Below, in pieces: positions 16,701 to 23,218 of a stretch of 26,287 bases of DNA. The translations under genes were made by a program, and so were the position numbers. Every line of letters starts with the position of its first letter. Position 1 is the stretch's first letter. This DNA comes from JAGQTE01 sp964648005. Its GTDB lineage: Bacteria > Actinomycetota > Acidimicrobiia > Acidimicrobiales > Acidimicrobilacustridaceae. The stretch spans positions 1 to 26,287 of the forward strand of contig CAZYKR010000020.1 in the NCBI GenBank assembly GCA_964648005.1, in the 5' to 3' direction. Below the pieces are notes generated by a model. That model ran no database searches, was not told where the DNA came from, and saw only the letters and a program-made list of their open reading frames with translations.

Positions 16701-17100
16701 GGCGGGCGGCGCGGCCGGACCCCGCTCGACGTGGCGCTCCCGTGGCGGGCGGCGCGCTGGCCCGAGGCGACGAGGTGCGAGCCGACGTGCTCGCCCGAGG
16801 GGCGCTGCGGTTCGGGCTGTCGGCGGGTGTCGACGCCTCGTCGTCGAAGAGCGCCTCGGTGTCGAAGTCGCTGATGTCGATGTCGTCGGGGTCGATGTCC
16901 AGGTCGTCATCGACCCCGGACGCACCAGCGGCGACCGTCACCGGCTCCGGAGGCGGCTCGCGCACGATGCGACTCGGCGAGTGCTCCCGAGCGAGGTCGC
17001 GCGCCGCGGCGAACGCATCGGCACGCGACGCGAAGCGCGTCGCCGCACCGTCGCGCCACACGAACCAGGCCTCGCCGTCGGCGTAGAGATGGATGTCCAC
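13771..17100 (-). CDS. UvrD/Rep-type DNA helicase with long N-terminal extension and C-terminal HRDC domain
   Basis: 1109 residues from a GTG at 17100 (AAGGGCG just upstream). Domains: residues 1-50 form a small strand-helix unit resembling DUF2188 (IHLYADGEAWFVWRDG, ADAFAAARDLARE). About 60-90 is very acidic (DDDLDIDPDDIDISDFD), then a Ser/Arg/Pro-rich linker to 145 and an unassigned domain to about 325. The SF1A helicase core follows: Walker A APAGSGKT (Lys364), motif II LLVDEFQDL (541-548), DDDQTIYGYSGA (571-582), NYRCP (605-609), motif V VTLATVHTVKGLEWPHV (866-882) and motif VI EERRVFHVAITRPRQR. Residues 955-1010 are a strand-rich, Tudor/SH3-like segment; 1036-1106 is HRDC (LKAWRLERARGDGVPAYVVMNDRTL, LLGVSGIGPSKLERYG). 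It unwinds DNA in repair or recombination. UvrD2 of mycobacteria also pairs UvrD with HRDC; the four-Cys motif of UvrD2 is not seen. Confidence 0.92.
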   Translation of the reverse strand: MDIHLYADGEAWFVWRDGAATRFASRADAFAAARDLAREHSPSRIVREPPPEPVTVAAGASGVDDDLDIDPDDIDISDFDTEALFDDEASTPADSPNRSAPRASTSARTSSPRASAPPATGAPRRAGSGRAARPAVGPDDVAPGPVRPWAALAGPPALGRSLLLPAGGAVPEPWADCERVRITAAALADPEMHVAVRAAYLARMPVVYELDPPDLSPTPCSIEDELWQVPVDVELTGDATWELLRANAVDGRDPDAPTWWATGAAVAAGAEACAGEAAPGTADVVLSDGRAAWCDGGPLHAFGPDEPTPGTVVVPRITLERGRLDPNVATVPEHLRDALAPDQLAAVTDPRPRARIIAPAGSGKTRVLTERTRALLRDQLVPAESLCLVAFNKRAQLEMLDRTSDLPGLRIRTLNALALAVLNGSDGFADTGRRVRTIDELDVRGLINELVRFPRRANTDPAAAWIDALSAARLGLRDPRQVEAEFGGEVDGFAEVYPRYRRELARRGVVDFDEQIAGAVELLLRDPVVRRRAQQQCRVLLVDEFQDLTPAHLLLLRLLAGPELAVFGVGDDDQTIYGYSGASPRWLLTFDRFVPGADELALEVNYRCPAPVVTAASNLLTHNAERVPKQIRPGPDAVDDADALTVVTVPDPTTATVARVHELLVAGAEPGDIAVLTRVNTLLAPVLVALRRDGVGVASRESGRFLERTGVAAALAWLRLALDPERLRDRDVQQAARRPGRSLSPRVIEWMAEQRTQVGIERLAGRLSDQRDTDKVLGFLTDLRRIAARAADGDADTATLVEIVRSELGLERSMQTLDAAHRGRNTAAHADDLRALVALGRLHPDPGSFEPFLRSMLEGPADPDGVTLATVHTVKGLEWPHVIVHDASQGLFPHRLSTDIEEERRVFHVAITRPRQRCTIVADAAAPSMFLDELAAPAATPPEPATIVEAPTVDAGPRRADIEATIGLEVRWGGYDCTVAGADPEGVTLAAGRSSFAVPYGSVVSVDGRRRTLARSATSARTSRRAATDAALGDADEDVVSALKAWRLERARGDGVPAYVVMNDRTLAEVATTLPRTLDDLLGVSGIGPSKLERYGDEVLAVVDGVRPT

Positions 17101-17162
17101 CGCCCTTGATCATCGCAGCACCCACCGACAGGACGCGCCGAGGCGATCGGCACCCGGCCGGC

Positions 17163-18866
17163 TCAGCCCGCGAAGGTCGGCGTGACGGCAGCTCCGCTCG
17201 CTGGGGTGCTGGTGGTGGTCGTCGTCGGTGGATCGCCTGGCACGTAGCCGAGCAGGTCGACCGCGGCGCCCGGCGGGCACGTTGCGGTGGTGGCCGTGCG
17301 CACCACACCGAAGGGAACCGGTTCGGCGCAGCCCCACAGCTCCGTATGCCCGTCGGTGGGCGCGACGCGGATCCACCCGACCGGACCCATCGGCGTCGCA
17401 CCGTCGCAGTGCGCGGCGCGCGACAGCCACGTGGCGAACCCGTCGCCGCACTCGACGAGTAGCGCCGTACCGGGCGCTTCGGCGTAATCGAGGGTCCACG
17501 CCTCGGGTTGGACGGCCGTTCCGGCGGCGGGCACACGGGAGGAGTAGCGGTGGGCCCCGGTGGTGGGGTCGACGGCGTGGCGGACGACGGTGTGGCCGTC
17601 GAGCTCGAAGCCACACGACCGCGCCTCGGGGTCGGTGGCGTGCCGCCACACCTCGTAGGCCGGCTTCGGCGCGTCACCGGTATGCCACAGGCCCAATGCC
17701 AGGCCCTGCTCGTCGGGGTGGTCACGCAGCCGGTGGTAGATGAACGAGGTCACGCCGGGCGTTCCGAGCACGTTGCGGAAGGCGTCGCACAACGAGTCCG
17801 CCTGCGCCGCGTCGTGGTCGCCCGTGTTGTGGAGACCGACCTCGGTCAGTTGCACCTCCCAGGCGTGCGGATCGTCCGGGAACTCGGCACGGAGCCAGCC
17901 GGGCACCACGCCGATCGTCCCGAGGGTCGCCCACGGCAGGTCGGTGGCGTCGATGCGAGCGTCGAGGTTGTTCGGGTACGGGTGCAAGGCGATGGCCCAG
18001 GCGCGCTCGCCCAGTCGCGGTGCCAGCCGCTGCACGAACGTCGTGATCGACATGATCGGGTGCTCGAGGTCGAGGCGGTCGAACGTCGGCGCGAAGTGGT
18101 GCGTGAGCGGCACCAGCACCTTCGCCGCCGGCTGCGCAGAGCGCACTGCGTCGTAGGAGGCGTTGTAGATGGCGGCGTAGTCGGCGATCCAGCTATCGAG
18201 GTCGCACGGTGTCCCGGCGCCGCAGCCGACGTTGAACCATTCGTTGAGGTTCACCTCGTTCTGGATGACGAAGTCGACGACCCGTCCGTGCCCGCCGGTG
18301 CCGTCGAAGTGCGAGGCGACGGCGCCGGCGAAGCGCGCGGCGTCGGCGGGGTCGTCGGGCACGCAGAACAACTCGAAGCCCGGTCGGATCGGGACGCAGG
18401 GGCGTACGCCGCGCGCCCACGCCGGTGTGCCGTAGACGATTCCGGTCACCGCCACGCCGAGGTCGGTGTAGGCGCGCACCTGCTCCTCGACGACGGCGGG
18501 CACGGCGAAGCACCGCTCGTCATAGGTGACCTGGTCGGTGGCGCACGGTGCCGGATGCGGCGTCGGCTCCCAATGCGCCCAGACGAGGTTGACCGCGACG
18601 ATGCCGAGCCCGGGGGCGAGCTCGGCAGGGTTCGGCCACAGGTCGGGCTGCAGGCCCTTGACGTCGTGGAAGCCGCGCTCGGGGTAGGTCGTCGGGTCGG
18701 TGAGGTCGCTCGGGTCGGCCGCGCCCGGCGTCGCGGCCGCGTTCGCCGCTCCGACGTGCGGCGGGGCTGCCGAGGCGGGCCTGGTCGTCCCGACCGACGC
18801 CACCAAGGCGACGACGAGCGCGAGGAGCACCGCGCCCCGCGCCCCGCCGCCGCGTCGCTCACGCAC
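17163..18866 (-). CDS. Secreted glycoside hydrolase-like protein (DUF5722/TIM-barrel type) with VTPTFAG tail
   Basis: 567 residues from a GTG at 18866, which overlaps the preceding stop by 8 bp; the frame is open further upstream but lies over the beta-lactamase gene. Signal peptide about 1-34 (AVLLALVVALVASVGTTRPASA). The barrel-like domain covers about 60-410: GIVAVNLVWAHWEP, VTGIVYGTPAWARG, VVDFVIQNEVNLNEWFN (Glu204, probable acid/base after strand 4), AIALHPYPNNL, WEVQLTEVGLHN (Glu342, probable nucleophile after strand 7) and TSFIYHRLRDHP. This is the two-glutamate plan of clan GH-A, and the NEVN-LNEW and HPYPNN segments recall DUF5722. A second, smaller beta domain with Cys pairs follows (about 420-540). 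The protein ends with a Thr run and GAAVTPTFAG, nearly the same tail as the xylanase at 22008-23180. The substrate is unknown, presumably an extracellular polysaccharide. Confidence 0.85.
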   Translation of the reverse strand: MRERRGGGARGAVLLALVVALVASVGTTRPASAAPPHVGAANAAATPGAADPSDLTDPTTYPERGFHDVKGLQPDLWPNPAELAPGLGIVAVNLVWAHWEPTPHPAPCATDQVTYDERCFAVPAVVEEQVRAYTDLGVAVTGIVYGTPAWARGVRPCVPIRPGFELFCVPDDPADAARFAGAVASHFDGTGGHGRVVDFVIQNEVNLNEWFNVGCGAGTPCDLDSWIADYAAIYNASYDAVRSAQPAAKVLVPLTHHFAPTFDRLDLEHPIMSITTFVQRLAPRLGERAWAIALHPYPNNLDARIDATDLPWATLGTIGVVPGWLRAEFPDDPHAWEVQLTEVGLHNTGDHDAAQADSLCDAFRNVLGTPGVTSFIYHRLRDHPDEQGLALGLWHTGDAPKPAYEVWRHATDPEARSCGFELDGHTVVRHAVDPTTGAHRYSSRVPAAGTAVQPEAWTLDYAEAPGTALLVECGDGFATWLSRAAHCDGATPMGPVGWIRVAPTDGHTELWGCAEPVPFGVVRTATTATCPPGAAVDLLGYVPGDPPTTTTTSTPASGAAVTPTFAG

Positions 18867-20040
18867 GGCCGGTCGCTTCCATGGCCAGTTCGGCCACGTC
18901 CTGGGAGGCGGGCACGGCGATCTCGGCGCCGCGCCGGTCCTCGACGGCGACGATGCCGTAGGCGTTCTGGGTGCGGTCGATCCACGGGTAGAACCCACCG
19001 GCGCCGTTGCCGCTCATGATGGCGATGCCCTCGTCGCCGTCGGGCACGTCGCGCCACGTGCCGAGCCCGTAGGTCGGGATGCCGGTGATGTTGACGGCGA
19101 AGTCGCCCGACGTGTCGTAGCCAGCGACCTGGTTGCGCTCGATCTCGGCCACGGCCTCCTCCGACAGGATGCGCCGCCCGTCGTAGGTGCCCCGGGCGAG
19201 CTGCATCTCCAGGAAGGCCTTGGTGTCGTGGACGGTCGTGATCATCGACGACGCCGGCGTCGGGTTGCGGGTCTCGCCGTAGCCCCAGGTGGTGCCGGTC
19301 ATCCCCATCGGCTCGGCGATCCGCGTGCGGAACAGCGTCTGGAAGTCCGTGCCGGTCACGACCTCGGCCAGGTAGGCGGCGACGTGGTAGCTGGCGTTGC
19401 CGTACGAGAACGCCGAGCCGGGCTCGAACTCCAACGGCGCGGCGAGCAGGCGCTGGGTGCACGACGCCAACTCGTCGCTCGGGTCGAAGATGCACTGCTG
19501 CTGCTTGACGCCCGACGTGTGCGACAGCAGTTGGCGCAAGGTGGCCTCGCGCACCGGGCCCTCGAGGTCGGGCAGCCAGGTGCTGATCGGGTCGTCGAGC
19601 GTCAGCAGCCCGTCGTCGACGAGCGTCAGGACCGTCGAGGCGGTGACCCACTTCGCTGTGGACGCCACCGACAGCGGCGTGTCGTCGCCGACCCCGCCGT
19701 AGGACTCGTCGATCAACACCTCGTCGTCACGCACGACGATGAGCTTCCCGCCGATGCCGGCCTGGGAGACCCGGGCCGCCATGGCGGCGTCGGTGTCGTC
19801 GAAGGCGGCGCGCCCGAGGCCCGGCTCGGTGAGGGTCGGCGCGGCAGTCATCGATGTCGGCGTCATTCCGCCGGCTTCAGCGGCCGTGCTCTGCGTGCCA
19901 GCCGCCGTCGAGGTGGTCGACGCCTCCATCGCCTGGGCATCGGGCGACGGTGCAGTGCTCGAACACGAGGTGCCGCCCGCCACCGTCACGGCGACGGCGG
20001 CTGCGATCACGATCCGCCGGTGCCTCGTGTCCTTGCGCAT
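18859..20040 (-). CDS. Serine beta-lactamase-like lipoprotein (family S12)
   Basis: 393 residues from the ATG at 20040; the longer open frame upstream is antisense to the lipase gene and is rejected. A lipoprotein signal ends in G-G-T-S-C, then a Thr/Ala/Met-rich linker. Catalytic segments: VASTAKWV (S-x-x-K with nucleophile Ser and general base Lys), LLSHTSGV, FSYGNASY (Y-x-N) and, in place of the K-T-G box, SGNGAGGFYPW near the C-terminus. The fold is that of class C beta-lactamases, D,D-peptidases and EstB-type esterases; the specific reaction cannot be told. It should be anchored outside the membrane. It overlaps the downstream glycosidase by 8 bp, so the two are translated together. A CACACT hexamer 8 nt before the ATG may be a weak leaderless -10 element. 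Confidence 0.9.
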   Translation of the reverse strand: MRKDTRHRRIVIAAAVAVTVAGGTSCSSTAPSPDAQAMEASTTSTAAGTQSTAAEAGGMTPTSMTAAPTLTEPGLGRAAFDDTDAAMAARVSQAGIGGKLIVVRDDEVLIDESYGGVGDDTPLSVASTAKWVTASTVLTLVDDGLLTLDDPISTWLPDLEGPVREATLRQLLSHTSGVKQQQCIFDPSDELASCTQRLLAAPLEFEPGSAFSYGNASYHVAAYLAEVVTGTDFQTLFRTRIAEPMGMTGTTWGYGETRNPTPASSMITTVHDTKAFLEMQLARGTYDGRRILSEEAVAEIERNQVAGYDTSGDFAVNITGIPTYGLGTWRDVPDGDEGIAIMSGNGAGGFYPWIDRTQNAYGIVAVEDRRGAEIAVPASQDVAELAMEATGRA

Positions 20041-20090
20041 GGCGGACCAGTGTGGCCGACGCCGGCGTGGGCGGCGCCGCACACCGGACC

Positions 20091-20096
20091 TAGCAT
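20091..20096 (+). promoter_or_regulatory. -10 hexamer TAGCAT, leaderless promoter candidate
   Basis: It lies 7 nt before the GTG at 20104. If it is a -10 element, it covers the in-frame ATG at 20095, which would then be outside the transcript. This decides the start in favour of the GTG. Confidence 0.4.
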
Positions 20097-20103
20097 GCCG
20101 GTC

Positions 20104-20937
20104 GTGATCGATGGCGAGGACCGCATCCGCGGGGTCGGCGGCGAACAGCTCTACGTGCGGCACTGGGCGCCGGAGGGGACCTCGCGCGCCCTCGTGCTGA
20201 TCGTGCACGGGCTGGGTGAGCACTCGGGTCGCTACGGCCACGTGGCGGCGCGGCTCACCGACGCCGGGTACGTCGTGTGGGCGTACGACCATCGCGGGCA
20301 CGGCCGCTCGACCGGCACGCGGGCGCACGTCGACCGGTACCACGACTTCCTCGACGACCTCGAGCTGGTGCGACGCCACGTCGTCGCCCACCATCCGGAC
20401 CTGCCGCTGGTGCTGCTCGGGCACAGCATGGGGGGCAACATCGCCCTGGCCTACGCCCTCGACGAGCAAGAGCACCTCGCCGGCCTCGTGCTGTCCGGCC
20501 CGGCGGTGGCGCTGCCCGACAGCGTCCCCGGCGCGCTCGTCGGCGTGTCGAAGGTGGTGGCGCGGGTGGCGCCGACGGCGCGGGTGCTGGCGCTCGACGC
20601 CACCCAGGTGAGCCGCGACCCGGCGGTCGTGGCGGCGTACCAGGCCGACCCACTGGTGCACCACGGCAAGATGACGGCCGGGCTGGGGGTGGCGTTGCTC
20701 ACGTCGATGTCGTCCTTCCCGGACCGCGTCGCCGACCTGCGGGTGCCGACGCTCGTGATGCACGGCACCGACGACGGCCTGGCCGACGTCGCCGGCTCGC
20801 AGATGCTCGAGGCGAAGGCGGGCAGCGACGACCTCACGGTCACCTACTACGAGGGCCTGGCGCACGAGATCTTCAACGAGCCCGAACAGGACGAGGTCCT
20901 CGACGCCGTCGTGGCGTGGATCGACGCCCGGGTGTGA
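20104..20937 (+). CDS. Monoacylglycerol-lipase-like alpha/beta hydrolase
   Basis: 277 residues from the GTG at 20104, preferred because TAGCAT sits 7 nt upstream; an ATG at 20095 gives 280. Numbering from the GTG: HGLGEHSGRY (35-44, the oxyanion-hole motif of monoacylglycerol lipases), AYDHRGHGRSTGTR, LLGHSMGGNIAL with nucleophile Ser108, HGTDDGLAD with the acid Asp223/224, and LAHEIFNEPEQDEV with His254. This is the full set for the MGL / serine aminopeptidase S33 group. The enzyme hydrolyses monoacylglycerols or related medium- to long-chain esters. There is no signal peptide, so it is cytosolic or membrane-associated. It is divergent from the beta-lactamase-like gene (63 bp apart) and convergent with the esterase, with stop codons 3 bp apart. 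Confidence 0.92.
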   Translation: MIDGEDRIRGVGGEQLYVRHWAPEGTSRALVLIVHGLGEHSGRYGHVAARLTDAGYVVWAYDHRGHGRSTGTRAHVDRYHDFLDDLELVRRHVVAHHPDLPLVLLGHSMGGNIALAYALDEQEHLAGLVLSGPAVALPDSVPGALVGVSKVVARVAPTARVLALDATQVSRDPAVVAAYQADPLVHHGKMTAGLGVALLTSMSSFPDRVADLRVPTLVMHGTDDGLADVAGSQMLEAKAGSDDLTVTYYEGLAHEIFNEPEQDEVLDAVVAWIDARV

Positions 20938-20940
20938 CGG

Positions 20941-21984
20941 TCAGTCGTCGAGGACGCCGTCGATGAACGCGTGCAGGCGGCGGTAGACGCGCCCGGTGGC
21001 CCGTGACAGCGGGCTGATGATCTCGAAGACGTGCGTCATGCCCGGTTCTTCGAGGTAGTCGACGTCGATGTCGGCGAGCGCCGCCCAGTCGACGAAGGCG
21101 CGGATGCCGTCCACGAACATCTCGTCGCCGCCGGCGGTGACCAGCAGCGGCGGATAGGTGGACAGGTCGGCGAACAGCGGTGACGTGGTGCCGGTGCGGG
21201 CGTCGGCACCGTGCAGGTACGGGTCCACCGGGATGTCGGGCGGCAGGATGTCTTTGCCCGCGTTGGCCTCCATCGACGCGCCGCTGAGCGAGAGGTCGAT
21301 CTCGGGCGAGATCAGCACGGCGCCGGCGGGGTGCGGTCGTTCCTCGGAGCCGAGCGCCGCCAGCAGCGACGCCGCCAGCCCCCCGCCGCCGGAGTCGCCG
21401 GCGATCAGGATGTCGTCGGCCGACCAGCCGTCGGCGAGCACGGCGTCGTACACGGCCAGTGCGTCCTCGAGTGCCGCTGGATACGGGAACTCGGGCGCCA
21501 GGCGGTAGTCGGGGATGAAGACACGGCACCGGGCGGTGTCGGCGACGTGCGAGGCGAAGCCCAGGTACATCCGGGGCGTCGTCGCCAGGTAGCCGCCGCC
21601 GTGGAAGTAGACCAGCACGCCCCGCGGCCGCTCGTCGTCGGGTTCGATCCACTCGCCGGGCACGCCGCCGACCTCGGCCTCGCGCACCCGCACGTCGCGC
21701 CGCCACGGCGGCGGCAGGACGAGTCCGGCGGCATCGTCGAGGACGATCTCGAGGGAGCGCAGCTCGGGGGTGTCCATTGCCATCGCCGTCGACATGACCG
21801 AGCGCACGGTCGTGCGCACGACGTTGCGCAGCATGTTGGTCGCTGGGTGCGCCGGCCCGTCCCACGGGCGCTGCAGCGGGACCTCGGCGAGGTGACGCGC
21901 CAGGTCGAACCCGACCTTGCCGAGCGCCTTGCCGGCGCCCAGTGCCCCCGCGGTGGCGACCTCCGGTCGCCGTCCCATGACCAT
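20941..21984 (-). CDS. HSL-family carboxylesterase / acetyl-esterase-like alpha/beta hydrolase
   Basis: 347 residues. The start is the ATG at 21984 with a TAGGCT element 8 nt upstream; a second ATG lies two codons later. Motifs of the hormone-sensitive-lipase family: VYFHGGGYL (oxyanion hole, HGGG at 128-131), FIPDYRLAPEFPYPAALEDALAVY (157-180), IAGDSGGGGLA (Ser198 nucleophile), SPEIDLSLSG, GGDEMFVD (Asp287) and MTHVFE (His318). The family cleaves short- to medium-chain esters, including acetyl groups. The first 70 residues form a family-typical cap region with Arg/Leu helices and no clear signal peptide. The gene lies just after the GH10 xylanase on the same strand (23-bp gap), so it might de-acetylate xylan fragments inside the cell, but it has its own promoter-like element and the link is inference. 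Confidence 0.9.
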   Translation of the reverse strand: MVMGRRPEVATAGALGAGKALGKVGFDLARHLAEVPLQRPWDGPAHPATNMLRNVVRTTVRSVMSTAMAMDTPELRSLEIVLDDAAGLVLPPPWRRDVRVREAEVGGVPGEWIEPDDERPRGVLVYFHGGGYLATTPRMYLGFASHVADTARCRVFIPDYRLAPEFPYPAALEDALAVYDAVLADGWSADDILIAGDSGGGGLAASLLAALGSEERPHPAGAVLISPEIDLSLSGASMEANAGKDILPPDIPVDPYLHGADARTGTTSPLFADLSTYPPLLVTAGGDEMFVDGIRAFVDWAALADIDVDYLEEPGMTHVFEIISPLSRATGRVYRRLHAFIDGVLDD

Positions 21985-21992
21985 CGGCGGTC

Positions 21993-21998
21993 AGCCTA
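21993..21998 (-). promoter_or_regulatory. -10 hexamer TAGGCT of a leaderless promoter
   Basis: It ends 8 nt before the ATG at 21984 and lies in the 23-bp gap after the xylanase gene. It suggests that the esterase can be transcribed separately. Confidence 0.42.
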
Positions 21999-22007
21999 GG
22001 CGCCGCG

Positions 22008-23180
22008 TCACCCGGTGAAGGCGGGCGTCACCTGCGCCGCCGGCGCCGCGGTCGTCGGGGGCGCGGCGGTGGTGGTCGTCGGCGCCGGGCGCGGCGGCGG
22101 GTCGGCCAGCAGCGCGGCGACGGCGTCGTACGCGGGCTTGGGCTGGTACTGCTCGTCGAGGAGCAGTGCCGCGCCCCACCCGGGACGGAAGCCGGGGATC
22201 CAGCTGTGGGCGTCGGACACGCCCCACAGCACGACGGTGGCGCAGTTCGGCGCCCACAGGCAGGCGAGCACGACCTGCCGGTACACGTCGGCCTGCCGGG
22301 CGAGCTCCTCGGCGTCGGCGGGCAGCGGGATAGCGACGTCGAGCTCGGTGATCGACACCCGCAACCCGAGCGCCTCGTAGCGCGCCATCTCGGCCAGGAA
22401 CCCATCGGTGCAGGTCGTCGGGGTCGGGCACGAGTCGACGCTGAGGTGCGCCTGGAAGCCGACGCCGTCGATCGGCACACCGCGCTCGACCATGCCGCGG
22501 ACCAGGTCGTAGGCGGCGTCGGCGCGCGGGCCGGGCTGCTCGATGCCGAAGTCGTTGTAGAACAGCTGCGCCGAGGGGTCGGCGATCCGGGCACGGCGGA
22601 AGGCCACGTCGAGGTAGTCGGGGTAGCCGATCGACGCGCTCCACGGGTTGGGCCACGGGTTGCCGTCGAGCCCGACGGCCTCGTTGACGACGTCCCATTC
22701 GGCGATGCGACCGGCGTAGCGCCCGGCGACGGCGTCGATGTGGTCCTCGAGCAGGCCGATGGCCTCGTCACGCGTCCAGGTGCCCGACGTGAGCCAGTCC
22801 GGGTTCTGCATGTGCCAGGCCAGGTTGTGCCCGCGCATGGCCATGGCGTTGTCCTCGAGCAGCGCCGCCTGGGCGTCGGCGTTGGCGAAGGCGTACGTGT
22901 CCTGCGCGGGGTGGATGGGTCCCCACTTCATGTCGTTCTCGGACGTGCCCATCGAGAACTCGCGGGTCAGCACCTCGCGGTAGGTCGGATCGTCGAGCGC
23001 CGGCGGTCCCGCCACGGCGGCGCCGAGGTGCATGCCCTGTGCCGCCGCCAGCTCACGCAGCGACGGCGGCGGCTGGGCCTGCGCCGGAGCTCCGACGCTG
23101 ACGAGCAGCGTCCCGAGGAGCAGCGCCAAGGAACCGACGACGGAGACGAGCGTGCGGTGACGACCACCAGATCGAGCCAT
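22008..23180 (-). CDS. Secreted GH10 endo-1,4-beta-xylanase with VTPAFTG tail
   Basis: 390 residues. Signal peptide about 1-36 (LVSVVGSLALLLGTLLVSVGAPAQAQ). The GH10 barrel spans about 40-360: GMHLGAAV, TSENDMKWGPIHP (79-91), MRGHNLAWHMQNPDWL (115-130), EWDVVNEAVG with acid/base Glu167, LFYNDFGIE, GVGFQAHL, VSITELDVAI with nucleophile Glu279, and WGVSDAHSWIP. These are the diagnostic family-10 motifs. The enzyme should cut internal beta-1,4 bonds of xylan outside the cell. No carbohydrate-binding module follows; instead there is a Pro/Thr/Ala linker (361-383) and the tail AQVTPAFTG, nearly shared with the glycosidase at 17163-18866. A TAAGCT element 9 nt before the ATG suggests leaderless transcription. 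It is divergent from the amidase gene, with 38 bp between the starts. Confidence 0.96.
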   Translation of the reverse strand: MARSGGRHRTLVSVVGSLALLLGTLLVSVGAPAQAQPPPSLRELAAAQGMHLGAAVAGPPALDDPTYREVLTREFSMGTSENDMKWGPIHPAQDTYAFANADAQAALLEDNAMAMRGHNLAWHMQNPDWLTSGTWTRDEAIGLLEDHIDAVAGRYAGRIAEWDVVNEAVGLDGNPWPNPWSASIGYPDYLDVAFRRARIADPSAQLFYNDFGIEQPGPRADAAYDLVRGMVERGVPIDGVGFQAHLSVDSCPTPTTCTDGFLAEMARYEALGLRVSITELDVAIPLPADAEELARQADVYRQVVLACLWAPNCATVVLWGVSDAHSWIPGFRPGWGAALLLDEQYQPKPAYDAVAALLADPPPRPAPTTTTAAPPTTAAPAAQVTPAFTG

Positions 23181-23189
23181 GAGGGACAG

Positions 23190-23195
23190 AGCTTA
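23190..23195 (-). promoter_or_regulatory. -10 hexamer TAAGCT upstream of the xylanase
   Basis: It ends 9 nt before the ATG at 23180; no ribosome site is seen. It lies in the 38-bp divergent region shared with the amidase gene. Confidence 0.42.
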
Positions 23196-23218
23196 GGGAG
23201 CTGGGCCACGATGGTCCG

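Noticed and set aside
13693..17109. A 1138-codon open frame on the plus strand opposite the helicase
   Set aside because: It is very rich in Arg, Gly, Val, Asp and His with no domain, and it lies exactly antisense to a protein with all SF1 helicase motifs. Such frames are produced by codon bias in GC-rich genes.
17163..17185. Canonical sortase (LPxTG-type) signal at the C-termini of the two glycosidases
   Set aside because: Both proteins end at the motif; there is no following transmembrane helix or basic tail, and the downstream bases on the minus strand do not restore one in frame.
18867..18998. N-terminal extension of the DUF5722-like glycosidase to 18998
   Set aside because: The extra 44 residues overlap the beta-lactamase-like gene and hide the signal peptide; the GTG at 18866 places the signal peptide at the N-terminus.
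20041..20865. N-terminal extension of the beta-lactamase-like gene to 20865
   Set aside because: The extra residues are antisense to the lipase gene. The ATG at 20040 gives a correct lipoprotein signal.
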